In this document: positions 35,199 to 43,604 of the stretch, in pieces
How positions within the stretch are numbered: the first letter of the stretch is position 1
Layout of the letters: every line of letters begins with the position of its first letter
Origin: Verrucomicrobiia bacterium
GTDB taxonomy: Bacteria; Verrucomicrobiota; Verrucomicrobiia; JABWAM01
DNA length: 49,262 bases
Assembly (NCBI GenBank): GCA_020849895.1
Contig: JADZFN010000063.1
Coordinates: forward strand, 1-49,262
Direction: 5' to 3'
The notes under the pieces: generated by a model
Seen by the model: only the letters and a program-made list of their open reading frames with translations
The model's database searches: none
Told to the model about the DNA's origin: nothing
Translations under genes and position numbers: made by a program

Positions 35199-35939
35199 AT
35201 GGACCCATCCACAAACTCCCGTTTCCTGACGAAGGCCCATGGACGGCTCGGGCTCGCGTTCAGTTGCTTCCTGCTGCTCTCCGCCGGCAGCGGACTGCTC
35301 CACCTGTTCATGGGACGTCTCGAGCCCCAGGTGCCCGCGCGTTCATCCAAGGTCCACACGTTAAATCCCGAAAAACTGAAGCTCTCCCTCCCCGAGGCCG
35401 CTGGAAAGGCGCGGGAAACCCTCGGGATCGGATCGCGAGACTCCGCCATCCTCATGGCCGCCGTGTGCGTGGTGGAGCGAGAGACATGCTGGCAGATTCT
35501 TTTTCAAGGCACAGAGAAACCCGTCTATGTGAATGGCGAAACCGGCGCCGTCCATCCCCGGATGGACGAGGAGTATGCCCGGCAGATCGCCGCCGAGTTC
35601 CTGGGCGACCCCTCGATGACAAAGACGGACTATTTGACCCGCTTCAACCGCGAATACACTCGCGGATCGCGAATCCTGCCTGTTTATCGCTTCGATTGCG
35701 GGGATGGAAGGGGGACTCGCGTTTACGTCTCCACCCTTCAGAAGGGCGTGGTGCGCTCCACGAATGATCGTCGCCAGTTCTTGGCGACCCTCTTCGGTTT
35801 CCTGCACGAATTCAAATTCATCCCCAACAAGAACGCGCGCGACCTTGCGCTGGCCACGGTTACCACGGGCGTCCTGGTGGCCGCCGCTCTGGGCGTCGCC
35901 CTTTCCTTCCGCGCGCGCCCCGGACGCGCGCGGGGCTGA
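35199..35939 (+). CDS. PepSY domain-containing membrane protein
   Basis: The 246-aa protein has an N-terminal membrane segment (LGLAFSCFLLLSAGSGLLHLFM) and a C-terminal one (LALATVTTGVLVAAALGVALSF). Between them a periplasmic region carries PepSY-like strands: SLPEAAGKARETLG and CWQILFQGTEKPVYVNGETG. It resembles shortened PiuB/PepSY-associated proteins that occur in iron uptake loci, where longer versions are thought to act in ferric reduction. Here there are only two membrane segments, so reductase activity cannot be assumed. It lies 33 bp after the receptor and 31 bp before exbB, in one direction. Confidence 0.8.
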   Translation: MDPSTNSRFLTKAHGRLGLAFSCFLLLSAGSGLLHLFMGRLEPQVPARSSKVHTLNPEKLKLSLPEAAGKARETLGIGSRDSAILMAAVCVVERETCWQILFQGTEKPVYVNGETGAVHPRMDEEYARQIAAEFLGDPSMTKTDYLTRFNREYTRGSRILPVYRFDCGDGRGTRVYVSTLQKGVVRSTNDRRQFLATLFGFLHEFKFIPNKNARDLALATVTTGVLVAAALGVALSFRARPGRARG

Positions 35940-35970
35940 CCCCTCCTCTTTCCCCAACCGAAAGTCCCCC

Positions 35971-36582
35971 ATGCTCTCTCTCTTCCTCAAAGGCGGCCCG
36001 ATCATGTGGCCGTTGCTCGCCACATCGCTCCTGGCCGTCACCGTGGTGATCGAGCGACTGGTCTTCATGCTCCGGGAGCGCCGCTGCCGCCGACCCGACG
36101 TGGTGGAAACCGTGCTGGATCACGTCGAGAAGGGAAGAACCGACGAGGCCATACGATGCGGCCGAGGCAACGAGGATTTCGTAGCGCGCACGCTGGCTTA
36201 CGCACTCGAACATCAGGGGCGCTCGCTCTCGAACGCCATCCTGCGCGCCGCCAGCCTTGAGCTGAAGCGTTTTCACCGCGGGCTGCCCGTGCTCGACACC
36301 ATCATCACCCTGGCCCCTCTTCTCGGCCTGCTCGGGACCGTCACCGGCATGATCCGTTCCTTCGGATTGATGGGGACGGAGGAACTGGGCGCGCCGGCGG
36401 CCATTACGGGGGGGATCGCCGAGGCGCTCATCGCCACGGCGTTCGGCCTGGGAATCGCCATCCTCGCTCTCATCCCCTTCAATTACCTCACTGCGCGCAT
36501 GGAAGAGGCGCGCCACGAGATGCAGGACGCGGCCACCCATCTCGAACTTCTCCTCACGGGAAAGAAGGAGCCTCGCACATGA
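35971..36582 (+). CDS. exbB: ExbB/MotA-TolQ-like proton channel protein
   Basis: The 203-aa protein has three membrane segments: MWPLLATSLLAVTVVIERLV, then LDTIITLAPLLGLLGTVTGMI, then GIAEALIATAFGLGIAILALI. The two long C-terminal helices contain the conserved APLLGLLGTVTGMI and GGIAEALIATAFGL sequences of ExbB. It pairs with ExbD to pass proton motive force to TonB. The ATG at 35971 gives the standard short ExbB. The exbD ATG overlaps its stop (ATGA). Confidence 0.93.
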   Translation: MLSLFLKGGPIMWPLLATSLLAVTVVIERLVFMLRERRCRRPDVVETVLDHVEKGRTDEAIRCGRGNEDFVARTLAYALEHQGRSLSNAILRAASLELKRFHRGLPVLDTIITLAPLLGLLGTVTGMIRSFGLMGTEELGAPAAITGGIAEALIATAFGLGIAILALIPFNYLTARMEEARHEMQDAATHLELLLTGKKEPRT

Positions 36583-37007
36583 CGATCCCCTCGCCATCGA
36601 GAAGGCTCCGGGCGCGGATCGAGATCATCCCGCTCATCGACATCATGTTTTTCCTTCTCGCCACCTTCATGATGGTGTCGGTCTCGATGGTGAAGAATCT
36701 CGGCATGCCGGTGAACCTGCCGAAGGCGGCCACGGCCACGCCTCAGGAAAGGAAAAATTCTGCGAGCGTGACGATCTCGGCTGACGGCTCGTTCTTCTTC
36801 GACCGCGAGCCCGTCACAGCGGAACAACTGCGGCACCGTCTCGTCGCCTTCAAGATGCGACATGCCGACCCGCGCATCTTCATCAACGCCGATGACCAAG
36901 CGCGCTTTGGAGGGGCCATCGCGGTCCTCGATCAGATCCGCGAGCTCGGAATCGCCCGGGTGGCCGTCCAAACCCAACGTCGTCCTGAAAACGTCAGCAC
37001 TCCATGA
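36579..37007 (+). CDS. exbD: ExbD/TolR family biopolymer transport protein
   Basis: The 142-aa protein has one N-terminal membrane helix, IEIIPLIDIMFFLLATFMMVSVSM. The aspartate in LIDIMFFLL is the proton-carrying residue of the family. The periplasmic part carries VTISADGSFFFDREPVT and FINADDQARFGGAIAVLDQIRELG, typical of ExbD. It starts in an overlap with exbB and its end overlaps the tonB ATG by 4 bp, so the three genes are translated as a block. Confidence 0.93.
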   Translation: MTIPSPSRRLRARIEIIPLIDIMFFLLATFMMVSVSMVKNLGMPVNLPKAATATPQERKNSASVTISADGSFFFDREPVTAEQLRHRLVAFKMRHADPRIFINADDQARFGGAIAVLDQIRELGIARVAVQTQRRPENVSTP

Positions 37008-37612
37008 ACTCCAACTGGCGACGATGTTTCTTTACGGCCTGCGGAATCCACGCGTTGGTTCTGTTCGGCGTCGGGCAGGCGTTGAACCACCTCCCCGCAT
37101 ACGGAATGCAGATCGGACAAAGCAGCGTCGAGATGGAGTTGCTTGCCGCGCCGTCCGAAGCGGTTCCACCGACGGAGGCTCCGCAGCCGCTTCCCTCCCC
37201 GGAGCCCGAGGTTGAACCGGAAATGCAGATTCCCTCTCCAAACAAACCTCCGCCAGCCACGCCGGCCTCCGCCTCGCCCGCTCCCCCTCAGACGGGAAGG
37301 GACGCCACCACGGCGCGCTCGGAGGAAGGCGCCACAAGCGAAGCCCGACCCGAGTATCTCAGAAATCCGCCGCCCGTTTACCCGGCCGCGGCGCGCCGTT
37401 TGGGACAGGAGGGTCGGGTGCTCCTCTGCGTTGATGTGGATGCGAGAGGGAGACCCACCGGAATCACGGTGAAGGCGAGCTCCGGGTTTTCCCTCCTCGA
37501 TAATGCCGCCGTCCTCGCGGTCCAGCGATGGGTCTTCAGTCCCGGCACCGTGGCTTCGATCCCCACGGCCTCCCGGGTGAGCATCCCCATCCGGTTCCGC
37601 CTGACCGAGTGA
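37004..37612 (+). CDS. tonB: TonB family energy-transducing protein
   Basis: The 202-aa protein has an N-terminal membrane anchor (FFTACGIHALVLFGVGQAL), a proline- and glutamate-rich spacer (about residues 50-110, with PQPLPSPEPEVEPEMQIPSP), and a C-terminal TonB domain: NPPPVYPAAARRLGQEGRVLLCVDVDARG and FSLLDNAAVLAVQRWVFSPG. It spans the periplasm to energise the outer-membrane receptor, here presumably the one encoded at 33087. It ends the operon. Only a short oxidoreductase remnant follows. Confidence 0.92.
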   Translation: MNSNWRRCFFTACGIHALVLFGVGQALNHLPAYGMQIGQSSVEMELLAAPSEAVPPTEAPQPLPSPEPEVEPEMQIPSPNKPPPATPASASPAPPQTGRDATTARSEEGATSEARPEYLRNPPPVYPAAARRLGQEGRVLLCVDVDARGRPTGITVKASSGFSLLDNAAVLAVQRWVFSPGTVASIPTASRVSIPIRFRLTE

Positions 37613-37707
37613 CCCTCCCTCGAATAGCGGTCTTTGATGCGCGGCATGCAGCCCGCGTGACTCCAATCGGTCAGGTCCTCCGGCTGTGATTCCAGATCCC
37701 CTTCCTC

Positions 37708-37850
37708 GTGGCGCTGGCGTATCCCAGCGCGCCGGTGGAGAGCGCCCCCGCGATCGGCGGCCTGTGCATCCTGCACGGATGCATGCCCACCAAGGCCATC
37801 CTGCATTTCTCCGACATGATGGCCCTGCCGCGTCGCGCAAGGGGTGAATG
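37708..37850 (+). pseudogene. Remnant of a pyridine nucleotide-disulfide oxidoreductase
   Basis: Fewer than 50 codons read GGLCILHGCMPTKAILHFSDM, which matches the redox-active disulfide segment G-G-x-C-x4-G-C-x-P-(S/T)-K of dihydrolipoamide dehydrogenase/mercuric reductase-like flavoproteins. No FAD-binding start precedes it, and the reading frame runs off into unrelated sequence. It lies between tonB and the convergent hydrolase gene. It is too short to be functional and appears to be a leftover of a deleted or transferred gene. Confidence 0.7.
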
Positions 37851-37861
37851 CAAAAAGCGGT

Positions 37862-38860
37862 TCACCGCGTCGCCTGGACGATCCGCACCTCGTGCCCCTT
37901 GGTGACGGAACGAATGACAAAGTCGTGGTGCGGTGGCCCGAGCCGGTAGGCGACTTCGGCAAGACCGCTCCGCCCAAACATTTCCGGCTTTCCTCTTGGC
38001 TGAACGAATATTTGGAAATGCTTTGTCACAACGTAGCCGGGAACGATTAACGTTCCTTCACGCGGAAGTTTCGGCTCGCGAATCCGCCCGCGCAGGATGT
38101 CGGGGACGAAATACTGCTCGGCCTGGATCAACTCAGGCCGGTTGGTCGTGTACCCATGATGCCAGCGAGCCTTGTCGCGCTTGCGGCTGCAGTGAGGAAT
38201 GCAGTTGCGAAAACCCGCGGCGCGGTTCGCCTTCACAAACTCCTCATTCATCCAGCCCGGGCATTCCGTCTCGGCTTCATCCCAGAAAATATGGAATCGA
38301 GTCTGGCCATTGTTGCCGGCGCCGGGCGTGACGTTCCGTGCCGCGTACACAGCCGGCAACTGGCTCGGTTTTCCACCCAGCGTCTCGATCAGGATTTTGT
38401 TGCAGTCGATGCGTCCCTTCGAGCGATACCACGCCGCGTAGTCGGTGATGCCGAAAAACGCCGCCGCAACACGGAACGTGTCCGGAAACCGGACGAAACA
38501 GGAAAAGGCATTCGCGCCGCCGCCGCTGTAACCCATGACGTTGAGGTTCGTCGCATCGACCTGCCGAGGGAACTTTTTGCAGCAGAACTGCACCGCGTCG
38601 TAGATGTCCATCACATCCAGCCCGCCGCTGTCCCACACTCCGCCCGACTTCCCGCGCCCGCGCATGTCGGGCGCGATGGCGAAAAGGCCTTTCTCGGCAA
38701 GGCGAAGGATGTCGGGACGAACAGGATCGCGTCCGCCGCTGTAGCCGTGCATGACAACGATGAGGGGAAGTTTCTTGCGCGACGGACGGAAGCATAGATC
38801 AACCATCAACGGCCCTGAACCATCCACGCGGCTTCGGTAACGAAGGGTTCGAACTTTCAT
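37862..38860 (-). CDS. Alpha/beta hydrolase family protein
   Basis: The 332-aa protein has an alpha/beta hydrolase core: PLIVVMHGYSGG (oxyanion region), IAPDMRGRGKSGG, then the nucleophile elbow GYSGGG with Ser112. The late RLGPPHHDFVIRS segment probably supplies the catalytic histidine. There is no signal peptide. The text is nearest to prolyl-oligopeptidase/acetyl-esterase-type hydrolases. Substrate unknown. It converges with the tonB operon and has no obvious partner gene. Confidence 0.82.
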   Translation of the reverse strand: MKVRTLRYRSRVDGSGPLMVDLCFRPSRKKLPLIVVMHGYSGGRDPVRPDILRLAEKGLFAIAPDMRGRGKSGGVWDSGGLDVMDIYDAVQFCCKKFPRQVDATNLNVMGYSGGGANAFSCFVRFPDTFRVAAAFFGITDYAAWYRSKGRIDCNKILIETLGGKPSQLPAVYAARNVTPGAGNNGQTRFHIFWDEAETECPGWMNEEFVKANRAAGFRNCIPHCSRKRDKARWHHGYTTNRPELIQAEQYFVPDILRGRIREPKLPREGTLIVPGYVVTKHFQIFVQPRGKPEMFGRSGLAEVAYRLGPPHHDFVIRSVTKGHEVRIVQATR

Positions 38861-38884
38861 GCGCCGGAGTGTTTACTCCGCGTC

Positions 38885-39254
38885 GAGGACGCTTTTCAAG
38901 AACTCAGTGGTGCGCGCCCCGCGGGCAACCCCTCCGCGTGTGGGGTGCGCCCCTGGGTGCTGGCCGCCGGCGACGCCCTCAGCCACCTGGTGCGCCCGAG
39001 CCTCGATGGCCGACACGCCTGCCTCGTCTACGCCACCCACCGCGCCCGCTGGACCCGCGCCGAGCGTGCGTTCACTTTTAGCTCGATCATTCACCGCCAC
39101 CAGTTCATCCTTCGCAGCCACGACCGCGGTGGCTGCAACCGCACCGCCGCATGGAGTCATGCGGTTGAGGCCCGGCTCAAAGACCAGCGTCTCATGGCGG
39201 TATACCAAAACCAAAAAGTGTTACCCGATTATCCCCTGAATCGGTCTCATTAAC
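38885..39254 (+). other. Gene-less stretch with a possible coding remnant
   Basis: About 457 bp separate the hydrolase start from the gene at 39318. One plus-strand frame (from about 38900, with GTG at 38945, ending at 39253) has strong G/C at third positions in its first half, including VRPWVLAAGDALSHLVRPS. I cannot match it to any family, and its tail loses this bias. I see no RNA gene or repeat here. It may be a decayed gene. Confidence 0.25.
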
Positions 39255-39317
39255 CGCTGGTCGTCACAATCGTTTCGATCAAATGCCCGGCGTGACGCCA
39301 AAACTCCGCAACCAACC

Positions 39318-40592
39318 ATGAGCTGGTCTCTCTCCTTTCTCGTCGCCTTTCTCACCGGGGTTCTCGGCCTCTTCGTTTCCGGCCTGGTCACGGCGGCCTT
39401 GAACACATGGCTCAACGTCTCCACCCGCGAAGGCGCGGACAGCTATTTGATGATTGCGATGGCGATCATCGGCGGGTTTGTCGGATTTCTGCTGGGACTG
39501 ACGGTGAGCCGGGTCGTCGCGGGAATGACCGAGCCGGGCTTTCTCAAGGCGCTGGGAATTTCCGGCGGGGTGGTGCTCGCCCTGGGCGGCCTCGCGCTCC
39601 TGGTCGGCTGGCTCAGCGCGGACTTCGCGCCCAAGCTGGACGGCAAAAACCTCGAACTCGCCCTCGAAGTGCGTTGTCCCAAGGGCTTCACGCTGCCCAA
39701 GGAGCTGGATGAATACGGCGCGTATGCCGCCGTGCGCATTCCCGGCAGCCGCCGATATCAGCCGCAGGGAAAGCTCGATCTCGCTCATCCCCGGTCGGAG
39801 GACGGACGCATGATTGTCACCGCTCGGGTGCCGCTCCAAACAAGTTCGGCGAACAAAGTCATGACCGTGCGCTTCAGCAAGGAAACCGACCTTATATTCT
39901 GGCTGCCGCAGCGCCGTCACCCCAATCGTGGTGATCTGGAATGGAGTCCATGGGTGGATTCTGGTTGGGCCGTCGGCACCCCGGAGCCGCCGAAAGAGAA
40001 ACGATTCAACCTGCGCTACAAGGCGCTGATCGTCGAGCCGCCACCACCGGAGCCGTCGCCCGCGGACGCGCGCGCAAAGGAATTCGCCGCGCTCCCGCCC
40101 GACGCGCCCCTGGAGCAATGGCTGCCGTTCCTATTTGAAGAACCCAATGCCGAGCGGACGAAGGTGGTGATCGAACACATCAACGCGCAACAGGGCGACC
40201 TGGCAAGACTGCTCCGATCGAAGGACGGACCGATGCGAGAGTGGGCGTTCGCCGCGGTGAAATACGCGGAGCAGCCCGCGCCGGAAGTGAAGGGCGCCGT
40301 GCTCGCCGAGGGCCGCGACATCGCGGAAGGCATCCGCCGGGCCAACGCCCTGGCGGCGGAGGATCCGCAATTCATTGACGCGCTGCTCGATCTGCGCACG
40401 CGGTTCAATCATTGGAAGGACGCATGGTGGCTGCTCAGCAAGCGTCTGGGTGTGGATGGCCGCCCGCCGGTGCAGGAAATTTACGATCTCGCGACCGCGC
40501 GCGCCCGCGGCACGGCGATGGATGAGATCGCCGACAACGCCCGCGCAATCCTCGACGCGTTCCGCCAACCCGCCGCCGAGAAGAAGCCGTGA
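39318..40592 (+). CDS. Conserved-looking membrane protein of unknown function
   Basis: The 424-aa product has three hydrophobic segments in the first 100 residues (SFLVAFLTGVLGLFVSGLVTAAL, LMIAMAIIGGFVGFLLGLTV, ISGGVVLALGGLALLVGWL). A beta-rich soluble part follows (residues 105-230, VRCPKGFTLPKELDEYGAYAAV and FWLPQRRHPNRG), then an alanine-rich helical tail. I do not recognise the family. The stop is 24 bp before the GTG of the next gene, so the two probably form a pair. The downstream protein also lacks a known domain. Confidence 0.7.
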   Translation: MSWSLSFLVAFLTGVLGLFVSGLVTAALNTWLNVSTREGADSYLMIAMAIIGGFVGFLLGLTVSRVVAGMTEPGFLKALGISGGVVLALGGLALLVGWLSADFAPKLDGKNLELALEVRCPKGFTLPKELDEYGAYAAVRIPGSRRYQPQGKLDLAHPRSEDGRMIVTARVPLQTSSANKVMTVRFSKETDLIFWLPQRRHPNRGDLEWSPWVDSGWAVGTPEPPKEKRFNLRYKALIVEPPPPEPSPADARAKEFAALPPDAPLEQWLPFLFEEPNAERTKVVIEHINAQQGDLARLLRSKDGPMREWAFAAVKYAEQPAPEVKGAVLAEGRDIAEGIRRANALAAEDPQFIDALLDLRTRFNHWKDAWWLLSKRLGVDGRPPVQEIYDLATARARGTAMDEIADNARAILDAFRQPAAEKKP

Positions 40593-40616
40593 GCCGGCGG
40601 GGCGTCCGCAAACTTC

Positions 40617-41384
40617 GTGAGCCTCCCAAGCGAACGCGCGCAGCGAAAGACGCCGCCGGACACATCCACCATCGGTCCGTTCACCAACCTGGAGAACGCG
40701 ACCGGTTGGTCGCGCGCGCTGCATTTCCAGGACAAACGTCCGCCGCACGAAGTCCAGTTCGCGCTGGAGCGCGAACTCATGACGCTGTTTTCCGGCAAGA
40801 TGGACAACGGGCAACTGCGCCTGCTGGCCAGGGCGAACGTGAACGGCGTCGGATACTCGTTCGAGCTGCACTTTGCGGCCGCGCTGCCCGGCAAGTATTG
40901 TTATTCGCTCCGCGTCGAGGCGTCATGGGCCGAACATCCGGAGACGCACCACGACTATTATCGCAAGACCTCGGACAGTTGGTATCACCTGTGGACGCGC
41001 GATCTGATGGCCGCCCGTCCGCCCCAGGCCAAAGCCGGCCAAGGCGGGCGTTACCGGAAGTGTTGTGAGGCGGCGCTTGCGGCGGAGCTACATCTGGACT
41101 CCGTGGCGGCCGTGCAGCGCGCCATCGTGGACGGCGTGAAGCGCGGCGGGTCGTTCGGCACGTCCCACAAGGAGGGCGGCACGAACATTTACTGGCGCAA
41201 CGGGAAATTCGTCCGGTCCAACTACGGAGATTCTCCCGACGAGCGGGAATTCACCGATGAAGCGGAGTTCCTGAAAATGCTCCGGCAGTTCTTCCAGTTC
41301 GAGGTGACGCGGAGCGCGGGCCAGGAGCCGCCGCCCGACTTCGACGTGTGGAAACTGATTCTGCGCCGGATGCTGCCCAAGTAA
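40617..41384 (+). CDS. Protein of unknown function, paired with the membrane protein upstream
   Basis: The 255-aa protein starts with GTG at 40617. It is soluble with mixed helix and strand, and includes ALHFQDKRPPHEVQFALEREL and an interior hydrophobic strand GVGYSFELHFAAALPGKYCYSLRV. Later come GGTNIYWRNGKFVRSNYGD and DEAEFLKMLRQFFQFEV. No signal peptide, membrane segment or known catalytic motif is visible. It follows the 424-aa membrane protein by 24 bp. Confidence 0.65.
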   Translation: MSLPSERAQRKTPPDTSTIGPFTNLENATGWSRALHFQDKRPPHEVQFALERELMTLFSGKMDNGQLRLLARANVNGVGYSFELHFAAALPGKYCYSLRVEASWAEHPETHHDYYRKTSDSWYHLWTRDLMAARPPQAKAGQGGRYRKCCEAALAAELHLDSVAAVQRAIVDGVKRGGSFGTSHKEGGTNIYWRNGKFVRSNYGDSPDEREFTDEAEFLKMLRQFFQFEVTRSAGQEPPPDFDVWKLILRRMLPK

Positions 41385-41387
41385 GCC

Positions 41388-41519
41388 ACCAGGCACTACA
41401 GATCGCCGCTTGCCATCGCACTGGTCATCGTCCTGCTCGTGCTGCTCGACATGGGTCTGGGTGCAGGCGTTGGGCATCTTCGCGGTGAACTTGAAGAGCG
41501 GGCGCATCTCCTTGGATAA
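41388..41519 (+). other. Short frame with one membrane-helix-like segment, unrecognised
   Basis: Directly after the preceding stop and in the same frame, about 43 codons read SPLAIALVIVLLVLLDMGLG and continue to HLRGELEERAHLLG and stop at 41517. No start codon precedes the hydrophobic part. It could be a C-terminal tail separated by a stop mutation, or a remnant. I give it low weight. Confidence 0.25.
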
Positions 41520-41538
41520 GCTACGGCTGCGATGCCTT

Positions 41539-41590
41539 AGAGAGTGTTTGAAAATTCAACAGAGGGCAGGCCAATTTTCAAACACCCTCT
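41539..41590. repeat. Imperfect inverted repeat, possible abutted IS ends or hairpin
   Basis: The left arm AGAGAGTGTTTGAAAATT (41539-41556) and the right arm AATTTTCAAACACCCTCT (41573-41590) match at 17 of 18 positions, separated by 16 bp. The arms resemble terminal inverted repeats of IS5/IS1182-like elements, and the interior is far too short for a transposase. It could be two ends left after loss of the middle, a MITE, or a strong RNA hairpin between genes. Confidence 0.6.
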
Positions 41591-41728
41591 GAGGTCCTGC
41601 TATCAACCTTCGCGGACTTCTCGGGGAGGTTATGACGGGCCTCGCCCAAGCACCGGCGGATTATGTCCCCAATCTTTGCCCTGACCCGCGGCGGCAGAGT
41701 TGGGCAACATCGGGACAAAGGAAAGACC

Positions 41729-42169
41729 ATGGGAATGTTCCTGCTCAACGGAAAGTTCCAGGAGTTCGACTGGAGCATGCACGCATGGGGAAGGATCCTG
41801 GAACTGGCCTGTGCGCATGGCTGGCGACCGGCCGGGACTCGTCTTCAGGAGAGCACCTGTCGGTTCATCGGCAAGGACGGCGATACCTGCCTCGAACGCT
41901 GGCCGCTCATGAGATGGTCGCGTCGCTGGAAAGGGGGATATGACTCGAACGACGCCCAGATCGTGACCGCCCGGGACGCTCGGGCCATGGCGGCGGCCCT
42001 GGCGAAAAGTCTACGCCACATCCCCGACGAGGAGATCCTCCCGCGCAAGAAGGCAAAGGTCGACAAGGAGGAAGAGGAGGTTCATTCCTACTTCAGTGGG
42101 AGGATCAACAAGAACAACCTTCGCGTCTTCATCCGCTTCTGCCGCGCAGGGGCGTTTCAGATCCGTTAG
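41729..42169 (+). CDS. Protein of unknown function upstream of the ARH fusion gene
   Basis: The 146-aa product from ATG 41729 is preceded by the purine-rich AAAGGAAAGA. It reads FLLNGKFQEFDWSMHAWGRI and ALACAHGWRPAGT-like text, then a charged segment (RKKAKVDKEEEEVH) and an aromatic, basic end. It is soluble, with no known domain. It ends 12 bp before the zinc-ribbon/ADP-ribosylglycohydrolase gene and probably shares its transcript. In-frame codons upstream of 41729 add 22 residues with no clear support. Confidence 0.6.
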   Translation: MGMFLLNGKFQEFDWSMHAWGRILELACAHGWRPAGTRLQESTCRFIGKDGDTCLERWPLMRWSRRWKGGYDSNDAQIVTARDARAMAAALAKSLRHIPDEEILPRKKAKVDKEEEEVHSYFSGRINKNNLRVFIRFCRAGAFQIR

Positions 42170-42181
42170 GTATGCTGCAAA

Positions 42182-43546
42182 ATGAGTCCTCGAAGCATCA
42201 TTCCATCCGACTGCCGCGGGATTCTGGAGCGATACCGCCATTGCCGGCGGCAGCAGGTCGCCGACCATCTCTCCGAGGAGGACTGTCGCCTATTCTTCCA
42301 CTGCGCCATCTGCGGAAGCCCCCTCAACGAGAACAACCTGACGGGGTTGCCGAATGCTGAACCTCTCGGGTACTTCCCTTGGCGACGAATCTGTGATGAG
42401 TGCGACCGACGCGCGGTCGGACCCGACGGTGAACCGGCCACCAGCGGGGGTCTCATGGAGATCAGCAAAGGCATCTTCACCTCGTTCGAGGGATCCCAGA
42501 ACCCCGTCTGGATCGACGGCGTCCGGTGCTACCGCCGCTACCGGTTTGGAGGCCACGCGGCGTTTCTTGAGGACGAGGAACACCGCCGTCTACATGTCTG
42601 CATGCGCCGCACTTGTGTGGGAAGCCTGCTCGGGCTCGCGGTGGGGGATGCGATGGGTGCTTCCGTCGAGTTCAAGGCGCCGGGCAGTTTTTCCCCCGTC
42701 ACGAAGATGCGCGGCGGGGGTCCCTTTGGTCTGAAACCCGGGCAGTGGACGGACGACACCTCGATGGCGCTCTGTCTCGCGGAAAGCCTGATCGCGAAGA
42801 AGGGATTCGACGCCAGGGACCAGATGGAGCGATACCTCCGCTGGTACCGTCAGGGATACCACAGCAGCACGGGGAAATGCTTCGATATCGGGAACACTAC
42901 GCGCACCGCGCTGGAAACCTTTGAACGCACGGGCAATCCGTTCTCAGGCCCGACCGACCCCGACACCGCCGGCAACGGTTCGCTCATGCGGTTGGCCCCT
43001 GTGCCGCTGTTCTTCTGGCGCGATCCTGTGCGGGCGATCAAGCTGGCCGCGGAGAGCTCGCGAACCACGCACGGGGCGCGGGCCGCGGTGGACGCCTGTC
43101 GCTACCTTGCTGCCCTGCTCGTGGGCTGTTGTCGGGAGGCGACCAAGCGGGAGCTGCTCTCGCCGCGCTACAGCCCGATTCCTGGGTACTGGGAAACCCA
43201 TCCCTTGTGCCCCGAGGTGGATGCCGTGGCGGGAGGGTTTTGGCGCGGCAAGTCGGCGGGCGACCTTCCCGCGAGCGGCTACGTGCTGGACACGCTGGAG
43301 GCGACACTCTGGGCATTCGCAACCACGGACAACTTCAAGGACGGCTGTCTGAAGGCCGTGAACCTCGGCAATGACGCCGACACCACGGGGGCGGTTTACG
43401 GTCAACTGGCCGGCGCCTTCTATGGATGCCAGGAGATCCCCGGCTCATGGATCAAGACCCTCGCGTTTGAAGAGGCGATCAAGAAGCTGGCGGACGACCC
43501 CCTGTTCGACCGTCCTAAAGCCGAATACGGGGATGCCTGCGGCTGA
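42182..43546 (+). CDS. Fusion protein: cysteine-rich zinc-ribbon-like domain and ADP-ribosylglycohydrolase (ARH/DraG)
   Basis: The 454-aa protein has two parts. Residues 1-135 contain CAIC (41-44) and CDEC (71-74), a treble-clef-like zinc site, and VRCYRRYRFGGH. From about 145 an ADP-ribosylglycohydrolase begins with CVGSLLGLAVGDAMGASVEF. It has the first metal motif DDTSMA (191-196) and the second NDADTTGAVYGQLAGAFYG (about 397-415). These aspartates bind the two metals that cleave the ADP-ribose bond. ARH enzymes remove ADP-ribose from proteins or nucleic acids. The N-terminal domain could direct it to a target. The junction is in frame, so it is one gene or a recent fusion. Genes on both sides run the same way. 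Confidence 0.85.
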   Translation: MSPRSIIPSDCRGILERYRHCRRQQVADHLSEEDCRLFFHCAICGSPLNENNLTGLPNAEPLGYFPWRRICDECDRRAVGPDGEPATSGGLMEISKGIFTSFEGSQNPVWIDGVRCYRRYRFGGHAAFLEDEEHRRLHVCMRRTCVGSLLGLAVGDAMGASVEFKAPGSFSPVTKMRGGGPFGLKPGQWTDDTSMALCLAESLIAKKGFDARDQMERYLRWYRQGYHSSTGKCFDIGNTTRTALETFERTGNPFSGPTDPDTAGNGSLMRLAPVPLFFWRDPVRAIKLAAESSRTTHGARAAVDACRYLAALLVGCCREATKRELLSPRYSPIPGYWETHPLCPEVDAVAGGFWRGKSAGDLPASGYVLDTLEATLWAFATTDNFKDGCLKAVNLGNDADTTGAVYGQLAGAFYGCQEIPGSWIKTLAFEEAIKKLADDPLFDRPKAEYGDACG

Positions 43547-43604
43547 TGGTGACGCCGATTCCCCAAGGCTTGTTGAAGCGCTACAGCTGTGCTAGCCACC
43601 GGAT

